Positions 46,603 to 57,858 of a stretch of DNA of 57,858 nt are shown piece by piece. Source of the DNA: Krasilnikovozyma curviuscula (Eukaryota > Basidiomycota > Tremellomycetes > Cystofilobasidiales > Mrakiaceae). The first letter of the stretch is position 1. Every line of letters begins with the position of its first letter. Made by a program: the position numbers and the translations under genes. The stretch spans positions 1-57,858 of the forward strand of contig MVAQ01000132.1 in assembly GCA_014825775.1 (NCBI GenBank). Reading direction: 5' to 3'. Below the pieces are notes generated by a model. That model saw only the letters and a program-made list of their open reading frames with translations, made no database searches and was not told the origin of the DNA.

Positions 46603-47973
46603 TGCTGCGACCAGAATGAATAACTATGAGTGAGTGAAGAAAGTTGGACGTATGGTCCTGCGTCTTTTGAGCCTTTGAAGGTTCAGACGATGTCGAGCGT
46701 AGGCCACTGCGATGATCCGGCAATGCGACCCTTAGCGCTAAACTGAAAGGAGGCCAGATGATCACAGATAGGATAGGTCTCAGCGAAAAGAAAGAGGCGG
46801 TTCTCTGCAAAGAAAAAAAAAAACCACAGAGGCAGAAGCACTTTGAGGGACTCCAGTAAGGCAAGCAAGAAAGGTAACAGGAGCAGATTCGTTTTTGCTC
46901 ACCCTCTTCGACCTATCATCTGCAATTTTGTGAGCTTCAATCATGGCCAGCAACGGATGTATAATATTTCGTCTACACTTTTACAAAAATAATTTCTCTC
47001 AGCTGATGTTCATTCATTACAGAGATAGGGCATCGCGACTGGCGTCAAGGAAAAATACCGGAAACTACCCGCGAAGGCAAATCTCGCTGAGTTGAACTGA
47101 CACCGTTCTAGTTCCACGAACTAGAGAATATTATGACTGTACGCATTGAGGAAGAGGGGAATATACGGTGTGGGTAAAATAATTAGACGGTGCAAATCGA
47201 TGGACTTTCACTACCGCCGAGAATGTCTTCATATCGTTAGCTGTAAGTCAGCCAGAACTCACTCGTTTCGCCCTGCAGAACGCATGTTGGTTATTGAGCG
47301 AGATGTAGTGTTTTGCAGATAGGAGCGATATAGCCGAGTCCGGGTGTGCAGGGTTCGACAATGTTATTCGACGTGGGAGAAGCGCTGAAAGTACGAGAAC
47401 TTCGATCCGCTCTGTCTTTCCCGCCTTTTCTTGTATAAACTTGTATTAACAATGCTCAATTCAGTCAAGCTCTGGGCAGAGATTTGTGCCTCTTGATCGA
47501 ACAAGTATTCACGTCGCAAGCGCTGTTGTAGTGGTTTCTACTACTAGTGTTTCTGAGGCCAACTTTACCTGCTTTCCTTGATTCAAATTCGTTGTAGTCT
47601 ATATCTATCAGAGGGATGCACTCCCCCAAACTAGTTGTAGCCGTCTTGAACTTGCCTGCTAATTTTTCTGCTTGTACCTCATACGAAAAAAAAAAACAGT
47701 TGCAAAATGTGATTTTTTCGACTTTGGGATGCTCCTTTTGACGAAGGCTAATAAGCGATTTGTTTTAAGAATAGCTCATTCTCTGCGATGGTTGCTATTT
47801 CTCGTGAAGGCCGGTCCAGTCGTTTTATTTTTTTCGTCAGCAAGACAGTTGAGCTCGCAGCGAATTGCATGCAACCCACCAACCCAATCTCACCTATCTT
47901 GTCAGTCGCTCCAACACCTTAGATAATTCTCGCAATCGCACTAATTCCTCTTGTCATCCTAGTCCGAGCACCA
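46603..47973. other. 1.37-kb intergenic region
   Basis: Separates two divergent genes (glycosidase-like and bL19m). Contains short AT-rich runs (poly-A at 46808 and 47686) and only small open frames without domains. It marks the edge of the glycoside cluster. Confidence 0.4.
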
Positions 47974-49126
47974 ATGTCATCTTCGGCCCAGTCCTTCGTA
48001 CGAGGGATCACCTCACCACGTATCCTCGACCTGCTCTCGCATTACCCGTCTCCAGTCCAGCTCACCAAAGAAGCGACCGTCAAGAGAACTCGAGGTAGAA
48101 TCTTACCACCGTGGGCAAATGCTAGTGTTGGGATCGTTGATGGGAAAGAGGGTAAACCGGAAGGGGTGAAGAGGTACAGGAATTGGGACAAGACAGACTG
48201 TGAGTTTGACTAGCTTTCTTCTTTGAGAGAAAGGTTATAGAATCTCTTTATCTGAGGGATGGAATGAGGTTTGTTTCCGGATTGGGCTGCTATTTGGTGT
48301 CGATCCTCCTTTAATTAAGAGAGGACTGCCGTGTGAGGACGCAGGAGGAGAAAAAACGGACTATCAGTGGAAACGAAGATCTCACGGCTCGGGTTGTCCA
48401 CTACATACACAATTCATAAGGCAAGATCAAACAAAAAAGTATTAGAACTGACTCTGCTCCCTCGTACTTGGTTCAGACAACCCCTCTCAATCGAAACCCT
48501 ACCCCTTTTCAACTTCAACTTCAGCACCTCACCTCGCCGCCCCTCTACCAGCCCCACGGCCGAACTTCCGGCCAACAGCGGGTCTGACAACTGCACAGCA
48601 CCTCATGCATTCCAACATCGCCGAATACGACCCTACGCTCTCGCGCTTGTCGCAGTTCCGCACAACGCTGGGCGCCGTCAACGACAGAAACTACATCCGT
48701 GTCGGCTCCGTCGTTGCTGTAACGACCTACACAACATCTGCAAAGACGCACGCAACCACATTCTCGGGCCTCGTCATCGCCGTCGATAACAAAGGGCTCA
48801 ACACAAGCTTTGTCGTCAGGAGTGTTGTCCTTAGGACGGCGACAGAGATGAGGTTCAGTGTGATGAGTCCGTTGGTTAGAGAGATCAGAGTCATCAAAAA
48901 TGCTGATGGACGTGTGGGTGGTTTGAGGAGGGTCAAGAGCAGGAGGTTGTTCTGGGTTCGGAATGTGAGCTTTTCATTTGCGCTTACCTCCTTTCATGAT
49001 GACTGATGACAGATTGGAAAATTCTTCTCCTTTTGAACCAAGGCCCCTGCTCTTATGGACGAAGCGATGAGGGTTATCGCTCAGGACCATAAAGCCAACA
49101 GCGGTGAAGGTAGAAGGACAAAATAG
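47974..49126 (+). CDS. Mitochondrial ribosomal protein bL19m
   Basis: Large-subunit mitoribosomal protein. Exon 1 from ATG 47974 codes MSSSAQSFVRGITSPRILDL and a basic leader, ending KTD. An intron of about 350 nt, unusually long for this window, joins it to PRPNFRPTAGLTTAQHLMHS. The L19 core is RVGSVVAVTTYTTSAKTHAT, TFSGLVIAVDNKGLNTSFVV and RSVVLRTATEMRFSVMSPLV, then REIRVIKNADGRVGGLRRVK and SRRLFWVRN, matching the bacterial L19 pattern (G-x-V-V, S-F-x-V-R, F-x-x-x-S-P-L-V-x-x-I). The final exon reads APALMDEAMRVIAQDHKANS. The N-terminal extension is consistent with mitochondrial targeting. About 220 residues. Confidence 0.88.
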
Positions 49127-49247
49127 ACGGTGAAGATGACAGCTTTTTTCTATGCCATCTTTTTCCAGTGAGATAATGTGACGATCTTGTCAACCTGCGA
49201 GGAATCGACATGATTTTTTTTTTTTTTTAAATGAAGTATTGTATAAG

Positions 49248-51171
49248 CTATAGTGACCTTCTCCCCTTCAAAGCACAAGCCAACGCACTCCAAACACCAG
49301 CGTACAGAATCAGCACTCCTACTGCTGTCGTATCAGTTACCGAAAGTGTATCTATCGAGAGGTTTGTTAGCCCAGTGAGAAGGTTTGCCTTGAGAAGGTC
49401 ACGAATAACAACAAAGACGCAAGGAGAAGTATCAGTTACAAAGCCTCTTACGACCATGGTCAATAAGCAAGAGACTCACGGCTAAAAAATTGGTCAGAGA
49501 ATTTTTGTTGATTGCTTCTAGTAAAGGTGGGACGAATCCATCTGTCGTGACTGTCGAGTACCGTGAGGAGGAGAGTAACCATGCCCCACGATAGAGCGCC
49601 AGACTCGACGCGTTGAATGCGCACACCCAAAAAACATACGGTGTATTTGCTAGACGCCTTGAAATTCCACCATCTACTGCCCCAGTTGCAACGGCAGGCG
49701 AGGAGAAGGTGAAGTAGCTAGTGAGCGACGATGGTGCGATCAATGCCAGAGATGCAATTAGCAATGACCAGTGCAAGATTGCTGACTTCACTACCGGCGC
49801 AGATCTTGCGGTGAACGAGGTTGAAGCATATGTTGATCCAAGTCCGACGGCAAAGAGGTAGATGGAGAGATACCCGAGTAGACTGGAGAAACCTTCTTTA
49901 TTCGCTTCAAAGAAGTTGCGACGCGTGTTCTTGTGATCTGTGGAAAGGATGAAAGATTGTAGTGGGGTGAGAAGAAGGACCAGTTGATGAGCTGTGGAGT
50001 GGAGGAGTTCGTGACAGTACAGGAACATATGAGTTTCAACAGGTCAGACGCAGGAGAGGATTGGGGGCCGAGTATTCGTGACATACCAGCAGTGACCAAG
50101 AATCCAAGAAGAGGGAAAGAGAGGAGTTGACCAAGAGGAGAGATGAGAACTCCAAGCGTCGGTAGCAAACCGAGGGTGAAGAAGAAGTTCCAATGGACGC
50201 CGTATTCCGTGACGTGCTCCTGAGGTAGGATGATCAACAATTTCAACACTTCAGATCATTAACAGATAAAGAGTAGTTAGATGAAGAGGGTCACGTACGT
50301 GGTAATCCACTCCTTTGACCATCGCAACTCGCACTAACCCTAAAGCCAGGACTGGCGCGGATTTCTTCACGACTGAAAACAGTCTTTTGTACAGAGGGCC
50401 TTTAGTTGGTGATGATGCTGACAGTGATTTTGATGAGACGAAGCCTAGGGAATATACAAACGAGCCGACGCCCATGTCCATCTGAGTGGCAGTTGCGCGC
50501 ACAAAGGGAATTGTCAAGTCAGATACGGCATAGCTTACAGACGCCGAACTTGGGGTTTTCTCCTTCTAATCCTAAGTGGATCTTCCCCGTTAAAGGACAG
50601 TGTGACTCACCAAGCCGCTTCCCCAGACCTCTGTCTTCCCAAAGCTCCTAGGAAACACTGGGAAATCCACAGCTAGTATAGACAGGCATGTAATGACCAT
50701 CATTTGAGACCTGTATAGCGTGAGAGCTGAATCCGACTTGACAATCTTCTTGAGTTCTTCATCGCCCTGAGGTGGTGAAATGGGCCCTGCATTTTCGCTT
50801 GGTGGCTTGATAACCCATAGCAACACCAATGCAAGGCCAAGAATTATAGAGAGTAAGGCGAATGGATAAGAAGAGAGGACAGTGGTTGCTAGGAGGAGTG
50901 GGAGGATTTCGAAGATGAAGTCGATTGCTGCATTTTTAGGTAGGAGGGGGAGGAGGGCAATTTGGAGAAGATAGCCAGCCTATGAAGAAAGTGTTTATCA
51001 GATCATATGAAATCCTCACGCTATGACAAGAGAGGATAGACAGGATCAAGGGGAATGGTAAAGACCGTGACGTACAGCTCCTGCCGCAGAAACTGCGTTG
51101 ATGACATGGAGTGAGGATCCCGTTCCGTTGGAATAGAAAGCCTCTTTCGTCTCTTTATATGTTGTGGCCAT
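49248..51171 (-). CDS. GWT1: GWT1 / PIG-W, GPI inositol acyltransferase
   Basis: ER membrane enzyme that acylates the inositol of GlcN-PI, an early step in making GPI anchors. ATG at 51171: [20 protein letters not shown] then LHVINAV. Multi-pass, with [50 protein letters not shown] joined to [77 protein letters not shown] and [20 protein letters not shown]. FPRxFGKTExWG, MDxGVGSFV and [15 protein letters not shown] are GWT1 signatures. The last exon codes [20 protein letters not shown] and ends ALKGRRSL at 49248. Several short introns, about 520 residues. It supplies the anchor used by the GPI proteins at 29-31 kb in the general sense, not by linkage. Confidence 0.93.
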
Positions 51172-52990
51172 GTTTGATGTAAAGGATGAGTATCTTCAAG
51201 CTGTTACGCCATCGTCGGAACGTAGACCACTGCAAGAATATGAAAAACAGGTGGAAGGAAGTGATTCGTGTCAGATAAGGCTCTCGATGAAGAGGTGATT
51301 AAGTTGATGTGAAGCGAAGCTTTCGAATGAGCCCAAGAGCTTACACTTTTAATAGGATTTCAACGTTTGGACAGTTGGTGGTTGATTTCACGTCGGCGCG
51401 ACGTATAATATATATCGTGTGTAATAACCTATTCCATTTTAGTGGAGAGAACATCCTTGATGTAGAAGGGCTCCTAGGATCACTCTCTATCAGATTCTCC
51501 ACAGCTCCCTACTGTGCCCAACTCACTACTCTGTTGCGCTTGAAGTTGATGCGAGCAGATCAGATACGACGCCGGTACCCAAAAGAATGGAATAAGTGAT
51601 AAGATAAACCTGGATCATCAGATCATCCAGAACCTTTCCTCTTTAGGCTCTCCTTGGAGTAAACTGTATCCAGCAGCAGTTGGACAGGTCGAAATCTCTG
51701 CTCAGGAAACTTGAGGGCTGGGACGGTATGAGCGTTCCTAGTTCCAGCAACAATGACTAGGGAAGCTGAGGATGTGAATATAAAGGATCTGGTAAAGGGT
51801 GAGGTGACGTGATGGTTCAATGAAATGTTTTGAGATTCCTGGACATCATATGTCGTCGGCGGTAAGTATTCCTTCTGGCAACTTGCAGAATTTACGGTAT
51901 CGATCGAGTCAAGTGCTAACATATCAGATTGTTAGAGTAGCTACACAGGGAACTTGATGCTGGAGGACGGTCGGCTTGATGTAAAGAATGGTTGTGGCTG
52001 AGAGCACCCTTTTTTCTGTGCTGGGCTGGAGGTAAGTGTTCTCTGGACCACACTTTTCATTTGTCAAGCAATTTCTCGCAAACACAGGAAGATATGGAGA
52101 AATAATCAACTTTTTAATCCAGATAGGTGCTTATCTCCCTTTCCCTACAACAGTGAAGGTTCTGGCTATGAATCTCTGCTTGTGCGCACTTGGAGCTGTC
52201 CCTGGCTCCTCCTGAAGACATTGTGAAACAGGCAGGATGAAGAGTACTACTGCAATGCTACAATAATGCGGCAATGACATGGTCTGAAGGTAGCTCTAGG
52301 TATGTTCCTGCAATTTCTCCTCTATTAGCTCTCGTCGCCTTGCCGTTACATCGCTGTTCCAAAGGAAGACAATCACTCTCTCTGCAGAGGCCAGAAGATA
52401 GTTCTGATTCTCTTTTGGAGGATGGAGAACTACATGCTTTGAAATACAAACCTAGTCATTCTTGTTCTGATGGACTTTGCCTAACTTGGACGACGGCGAC
52501 GAGGGACAAACCTGTACGAGTGAGAATCAACATACTAATAATGTCGCTGTCTCATGTTTCCTCTTATGAAATATGTCTAGGGCTAGTAATATAGAAGAAT
52601 GACTCCAACGCTTGGCTGTGTAGATCCGAGTAGGCAACTTGAAGTGAGTAGTTAAATCAGATGTGGAAGTTGCCCAAGATCTACCTTGTTTTGAGTGTGA
52701 CCCGGTAGCAACCGCAAGTTGGCATTGGCACAAGTCGTCAAATTGAGTAGAGAGGATAGTGGTATTTCACTTGAGGCAAGCGAACACGCAGCTGTTTGTA
52801 CAAGGTCATGCGAACATTGCTCGCATTGGCTAAATGAGTGGTCAAACCCACAGGGATAGAGTTTATATCCTGAATTTGTGGTATCCTAACGATGGTACTG
52901 CGCTTCCTTTCAACGAAAGCGGGCTAAAAATAGAGCAAAAACGTATACAGAGGTAACATACGTAACAAAGGGCCAGATGACGAGCACATC
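51172..52990. other. 1.8-kb region without a defensible gene
   Basis: On the minus strand two successive frames (52109-51924 and 51922-51623) have ordinary-looking composition (e.g. FIFTSSASLVIVAGTRNAHT, PEQRFRPVQLLLDTVYSKES) but lie in different frames with no clean splice between them. On the plus strand 52274-52594 is an open frame of 106 codons with a plausible donor at about 52510. No domain in any. It contains the GWT1 promoter and the 3' flank of the next gene. Confidence 0.35.
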
Positions 52991-55900
52991 CTAATTCCAA
53001 GGGTTTTCTAGAGCTGTCTTCGATGTGGATTTACTCCCTTGCTTCGAGCTCCATGGATCATCACCAGCAAAGGAGATATCCCCATTAGAGGTCCCAAAGG
53101 ACAACGATTCCTCCGCCGGAGGAGGGAATGAGATTGGGACTGGTGCCGTCTTGACTGGTGGTGCATCTAAAGCAAGAGATGCCATCAGTTCGGGAGGGAA
53201 AGCTCGTGCTGGTGGTGCCCAAATTTCACGATCCGTCGCTCCAAGATTCAATGTCGTTGTCGGATTAGTATATTGTCGTGCCGATGGTTCTAGTTCTCGA
53301 GGGATTGCTGGGGTTGGTGTTGGTGAAGCAGATCGACCCCAGAGCGATGAGCTGCCCTCGCTGGATATGTGGGAGGCACCCTCCGTTGGAGAGCCATGAT
53401 CGGGTAATGGTGATATAGGAAAGAGGTGATTATCTTTATTGTCCAAAGGCATGCTGATTGGTAAGCTGCTAGTAGACCCACTGGACAGAGGTGAAGGGCG
53501 ATGAGTTTCAGAATGCTGGGTTGGTGGCGAAAGTGGCGAAGATTCACTTCGTTCGAGTGGTGGAATTTGACGAGAGAGATTCTTTTCTGGAGATGAATTG
53601 GAAGTAGCAGGCCGTGTTCTCAGATCGAGATCCTTACCCAGCGCTTTGGAGATGGCAGCGACTGCATCAAAATAAAAATCAACAAGTCAATAACCAGAGG
53701 AGTCAATACTCAGACGCTGACACCTACAGTCAAAACCAGCTTTTGGAGCAATATTTAAAGAGGGGACCGGACCGTCAGGAGAGGGTAACTCAGTGGTAGA
53801 GTCATTAGAGGGTGGTGTGGGAGGCTGAGGAGTAGGTTCGCGCGAGATATCCTCGCGAGGAGGTAAATCATCATCGTCGTTTTCGGCAACTGAACCATTA
53901 CTACTCCTGGGACCGTTAGTGCTTGCTCTGCGAGAGGAATTGTTGGATTGCGTTGGCGTCGTTTGCTTCTTCTTTCGCTGATACCACTTCCTGTTCTTGG
54001 CTTCCCTCCTAGCAGCTTCTTCCTCTGCAGTGATAATGATGCGATCTTCCATGAATTCCGGTTCCTTTATGTCACAAAACAGATCTGTTACAAACAATCG
54101 CGCAAGATGAGAGCGAGAAAGAATAAACCGACCTCGGGTTCATCGAAATAATCAGCCGTCACTGGAAGGCCAGCAGCTGAGAGCAACAGCGGCATCATCG
54201 GTCGATAACTCATATGACCGGCAATCTGGTTTGTGATGTCCAAGTTAGTGACACCAGGAACATTTTCAATTGGACGGAGACCCGCAATTGTATTGCCACC
54301 AGCCGTCGCTCTGAAGAGGTAGCCTAAGACCCAGTCGTTACGAGCATATCCATTGACAAGTTTACCAGCGACCACACTTCGAACATCGAGCCAAGATTTA
54401 TGGGATGCTGTCACTGTAGAACCGAACAGATAAACGTCCTGAACAATTCCGAATGCTTTGGCTTTTGAAAGTTCCAACAAGGCAAAGAAGATTGCCCGGG
54501 CACCAAGAGAAAATCCAATCAGAGACACCGGACGAACACCAACATGTCGGTTGATTAGGGTGTCCGCTAGCACAAGACCGGCAGCTTTGGCACGATCTAA
54601 TGCGTTCGACCATGGACTAGTGCGGGAAGTGATGTTAAGAAGAGACCACGCAAAAGCAAAAGGGGGCAGAGAACCATCTTACTTATCGATCAGGTACCCC
54701 AGTTTCGTGAGAACTGAGAAATGTCACAAACGGTGTAAGTGATAATCACTGAACGCAAGATAATGCGTTTAACTTACTCAGTGGCCATTGGAGAGCACTC
54801 ATCAACGCCGTCATGACTGTCGCTTGAAGAACAGTTTGACCCAAAGTACTTAAGACTTCACTGGTAATAATCTTCAAGGCGTTACCCATCTCAGCCATCA
54901 TTTCTGGTTCCCAAAGAACACTAAAGACGTCGCCAATGACAGGGTCTAGGACAGAGAATGGTAACCTGACGTCGTCATCCTTCGAGGACATGAATCTGCA
55001 AGGAGACAAGCCTTTGTATGAACATCGCAGAAGAACAGCAAAACGATGAGGTTGGCTTACCCGGGCATTGTGATGAAACAGCTAACACGCTTTTGGTTGT
55101 GGAGAGGTTTAATCTCAAAAATTCTGACAGATTGAGTCCTCCTTGCCATGCCTTTTGTAGCAATAGTGCCACCAGTTACAACACCACCAGTCGTAATGAC
55201 AGCTGCACCTCCAGCACCAGCTAAGAAACCTGTCGTCCCACCGATTCCGACGGTTGTCAGAGCAGCGCCAATACCCGCCCCGATGACTGGCGCAAGCAGA
55301 CCAGCGGAGAGACCAATGACGAGACCACCACCGAGCGTTGCAAGACCCATCATAACGTATCTTCGTTTCCGCCCAGATTTCTTTCGACCTTCGATTACTT
55401 CTCCCTGTTCCATCTTTTCAACACCTTCTTGAATTTCCAGAGAGTCTGTCACTCGTTTCTCGAAGCGAACAACATCGAGAACGCCAAGAGAAAGTTTCGA
55501 TGCAACGAGTTCGAGGAGGACACGAGATCGTGAATCGTAAACGGAGTCGGCGATGAGAGCAAGGAAAAGATCGCAACTAATCGAGTTGGACACCCAATTT
55601 AATTAAATTGACCATCAAACCAGGATTAAGGGTAATTCACTCACAGAATGGTCCACCGTATATCTAAAGTCACATTCTCATCAGCGACCGTCAGCGTCGT
55701 ACTAACTCCAGGGAGCACGCTAGGAACATCAGCTTCTTCGTCCTGTTCCAGATCTTTGTCTTCAGCCTTCTGCTCATTATCTTGAGTAGGAGACGGTGGC
55801 TCTAGAGCTAACTTCTCCAGATCCAACGGTTGACCATTCGTTGGCAAGCCTTGGAACAGATCTTCTTTTGTTGTCGTTTCATCATCATCAAGAGCGCCTA

Positions 55901-57288
55901 TATCACCATCTTCGTCTAGAAAGTTATGATTTCGTATTGATATTGAAGGAGTGGAAGGGCTTGAATTCGACATGAATAGTTGCTGTGGTTTGATTTTGGG
56001 AGCCATCTCTGCCTGGCCGAATGGATCAAGGTCGCCGTCATCGTCATCTCCGAAAGGATTCACAACCTTCACTTTGATGGGAATGGCAGCAGATGGTAGG
56101 GAAGATGAAGTTGGCCGTGCTGAAGACTCGTTAGCCTCGTATTTCGGCGGCGGCGCTGGTGGTAAATCGTCCTCGTCCTCAAAGATTCCAGGAGGAGCGT
56201 CGTCCGTTCCTTCTCGTTGCTTCCTCTCGATTTCTATTAGCTTGCTTCGGATAATTTCTCGTTCTTCTGCTTCAGCCTTCCTGTTTTCTTCTGCCTCTTT
56301 GGCTTCAGCTGCTAACCGACGGGCTTCGACGGGGTCGTACTCTGGATTCGGGACAGTGTGAGTGGTGATCAGGGATGGAACGAGGTCGGACGTTAGGACT
56401 CCATGCTGAACGAGGGATTCAATCATTTTTTGTTCTGCGGACAGTTAAGAGTTGTTAGTAAGAAAAATACACGCAGGCTAGGAGAAGAACGGGAAGTTGC
56501 ATACCCTCCCGTTCGAGCTCCATGTGAGCATACAGCCTGGCCATGATCTTCAATCCCCAAATCTCACAACTCTCTTTGGCAATTCCTTCCTCAGTTTTGG
56601 CAGCTTCAGCAGTGTTGACTTCACCAGTTTTACCCTTTCTCTTCTTGGCCATGGCACTGTCGACCAATTTGCTCAAATCCGCAATCATTTCCTCCACAGC
56701 TAGTTTACATAGTCCCACATAAGCAATACGCTGGCCTTCAGTGAGCAAGTTCTTGGTGGCTTGCATTTGAGAGAGAGGTGTCATTGCCTGATCTTCATCG
56801 AATAGGAACTTGGTCTGAAGGTGCACCTCTTCTGATTCTTCATCCTCCGCCAGACGAAGACGAGTATAGGAATCTTCAACTGCACTTGTGGTGTCCAGTT
56901 TCTCACGCCAACTGAGTTCAGGTGGGACTGTGTTGCCTTCTGTCGAAGCAATGTGGACACCCACTGCGTTCCCAGTGACGACGTTGGCGCCTTCTTCCTT
57001 CTTTTCCGGGGCTTTGTAGTGATACCTGGACGGGACGAAGCAGGTTTAGTAATAAGATCACCAGTGGTATTTCATACGGCTAGTGGCCTACTTCTTCTCA
57101 TCCTCGTCGTCAAGTCCTAGCACGTTAGGTTCGGAGCGAACAATAGGCATATCTAGCGTACGAAAGCAGGGGGATATAACGCAAGCATCGCCATCAGCAA
57201 TATCCTCTTCAAATATCATATCGCGTTCTTGGAGAGGATGAGACATACCTTCCCACCCGTCATCATCCCAGAGATCATCCGAACCCAT
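52991..57288 (-). CDS. TMCO4/Mil1-like DUF726 alpha/beta-hydrolase-fold membrane protein
   Basis: Large (about 1,200 residues) protein of the DUF726 family (human TMCO4, yeast Mil1/YFL034W). ATG at 57288: MGSDDLWDDDGWEGMSHPLQ. The N-terminal half is helical and charged, with MIADLSKLVDSAMAKKRKGK and a Glu/Ala-rich coiled coil, then NPFGDDDDGDLDPFGQ repeats (NPF and DPF, endocytic-adaptor-type motifs). The core starts MMGLATLGGGLVIGLSAGLL and continues as a Gly/Ala-rich hydrophobic region (GIGGTTGFLAGAGGAAVITT). The hydrolase-like part has VSLIGFSLGARAIFFALLEL (nucleophile elbow GFSLG), VYLFGSTVTAS, VVAGKLVNGYARNDWVLGYL, and NQIAGHMSYR (His). The C-terminus is long, Ser/Pro-rich and ends TALENPWN with GDDPW motifs. 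About ten introns. Function unknown; NPF/DPF/DPW motifs fit adaptor binding, as reported for Mil1. Confidence 0.88.
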
Positions 57289-57858
57289 ATCGCGCACCAC
57301 CCTTGGTCGTCACCCTCAGCTACAGGCGACAGATTCACAGCAACAACCCTCAGCCACTCGGATGAGAAGGATAGCTAATCTCTTCACCACCAAATGAGAT
57401 AGTGATGAGAGGCAAAGCTTATACAGAGAAAATTGAGGGATCTAGGAGGGCAAATCTTTTGATGCCCGGGATAGTAAACGCGAGTATGAGTACCTTGTTT
57501 TAGTCAGATTCTCATTCAGACAGCAAGGAAGCTCTCAGAATAGCAGTCTGACCTGGTCGAGGGGTTCCTAGATAGGAAGACTTCCTACACTTATGAGTGG
57601 TGTGACAGGCGCAAGGCAGACACCAAGTCCGCACGCGAGAGCTGGCTTTCCAAGGGGCGTTCGCGAGGGAATCAACCCCACCAGAAAAATCGAAAATGGA
57701 CATCTGCTAACTAGCCAGTAGAAAGGAAAGATAAGAGTGAAGGGTATATGGTAGTCGTTAAAAGGTAGTAAGAAAACCCAGCTGGGTATGGAGGGGGTGC
57801 TGCAACGCAGAAAGCAGAGCGTGCAAAGTCCACAATAAAAACAAACGCAACAGTGCAT
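57289..57858. other. upstream region of the TMCO4-like gene, to window end
   Basis: Contains the promoter of the TMCO4-like gene. A minus-strand frame runs off the window edge (57858-57568) but shows no domain and may be the tail of nothing. No tRNA-like element seen. Confidence 0.35.

Noticed and set aside
47300..47360. GGGTTCGACAATG as a tRNA B-box
   Set aside because: The second half does not match and no A-box or stem pairing was found.
57289..57300. Upstream extension of the TMCO4-like protein to 57300
   Set aside because: The codon there is GTG, not ATG; the first ATG in frame is 57288.

Overview
The window is eukaryotic nuclear DNA from a fungus, most likely a basidiomycete yeast of the Tremellomycetes type. 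Genes are packed on both strands, nearly every gene is cut by many 50-80 nt GT-AG introns, micro-exons are common, and the gene set is fungal (Zn2Cys6 regulators, HAP5, GWT1, Kex2-type precursor). The class-level assignment is inference from gene structure; no rRNA, tRNA, transposon or CRISPR array was seen.

Layout. 1-28.5 kb is mostly core genome: GAR1 (snoRNP), a wax-synthase-like MBOAT, PEX14 head-to-head with the Rag GTPase GTR1, a Ser-rich orphan, the CCAAT-binding subunit HAP5, a secreted metallophosphatase, two small or hotdog-fold proteins, a B12D/NDUFA4-like protein, an asteroid-type XPG-domain protein, a secreted Kex2-processed repeat precursor, MAD2, a coiled-coil orphan and a GST. 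28.5-31.7 kb is a rearranged duplication carrying two paralogous GPI-anchored cell-surface genes, with a truncated copy of the GST first exon fused behind the second gene. 31.8-46.6 kb looks like a glycoside-utilisation cluster: a GH1 beta-glucosidase divergent from a sugar-porter MFS transporter, two paralogous convergent Zn2Cys6 regulators, and a secreted six-hairpin-glycosidase-like protein. 47.9-57.3 kb returns to core genes: mitochondrial bL19, GWT1 (GPI inositol acylation) and a large TMCO4/Mil1-type DUF726 hydrolase.

How it fits together. In the cluster a secreted glycosidase could release oligosaccharides, the transporter import a di- or oligosaccharide, the GH1 enzyme (no signal peptide seen) cleave it inside the cell, and the two regulators control expression, possibly through a CCG-N2-CGG inverted repeat in the GH1/transporter promoter. 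The most novel-looking gene is the repeat precursor at 22.5-23.6 kb: four roughly 43-residue, cysteine-free amphipathic peptides in an A-B-A-B order, each bounded by Lys-Arg and each carried on its own phase-0 exon.

Limits. Exon joins were worked out by eye from splice consensus and frame continuity; those given with coordinates were checked for frame, the others are outlines. Family names rest on motif recognition, not on searches.
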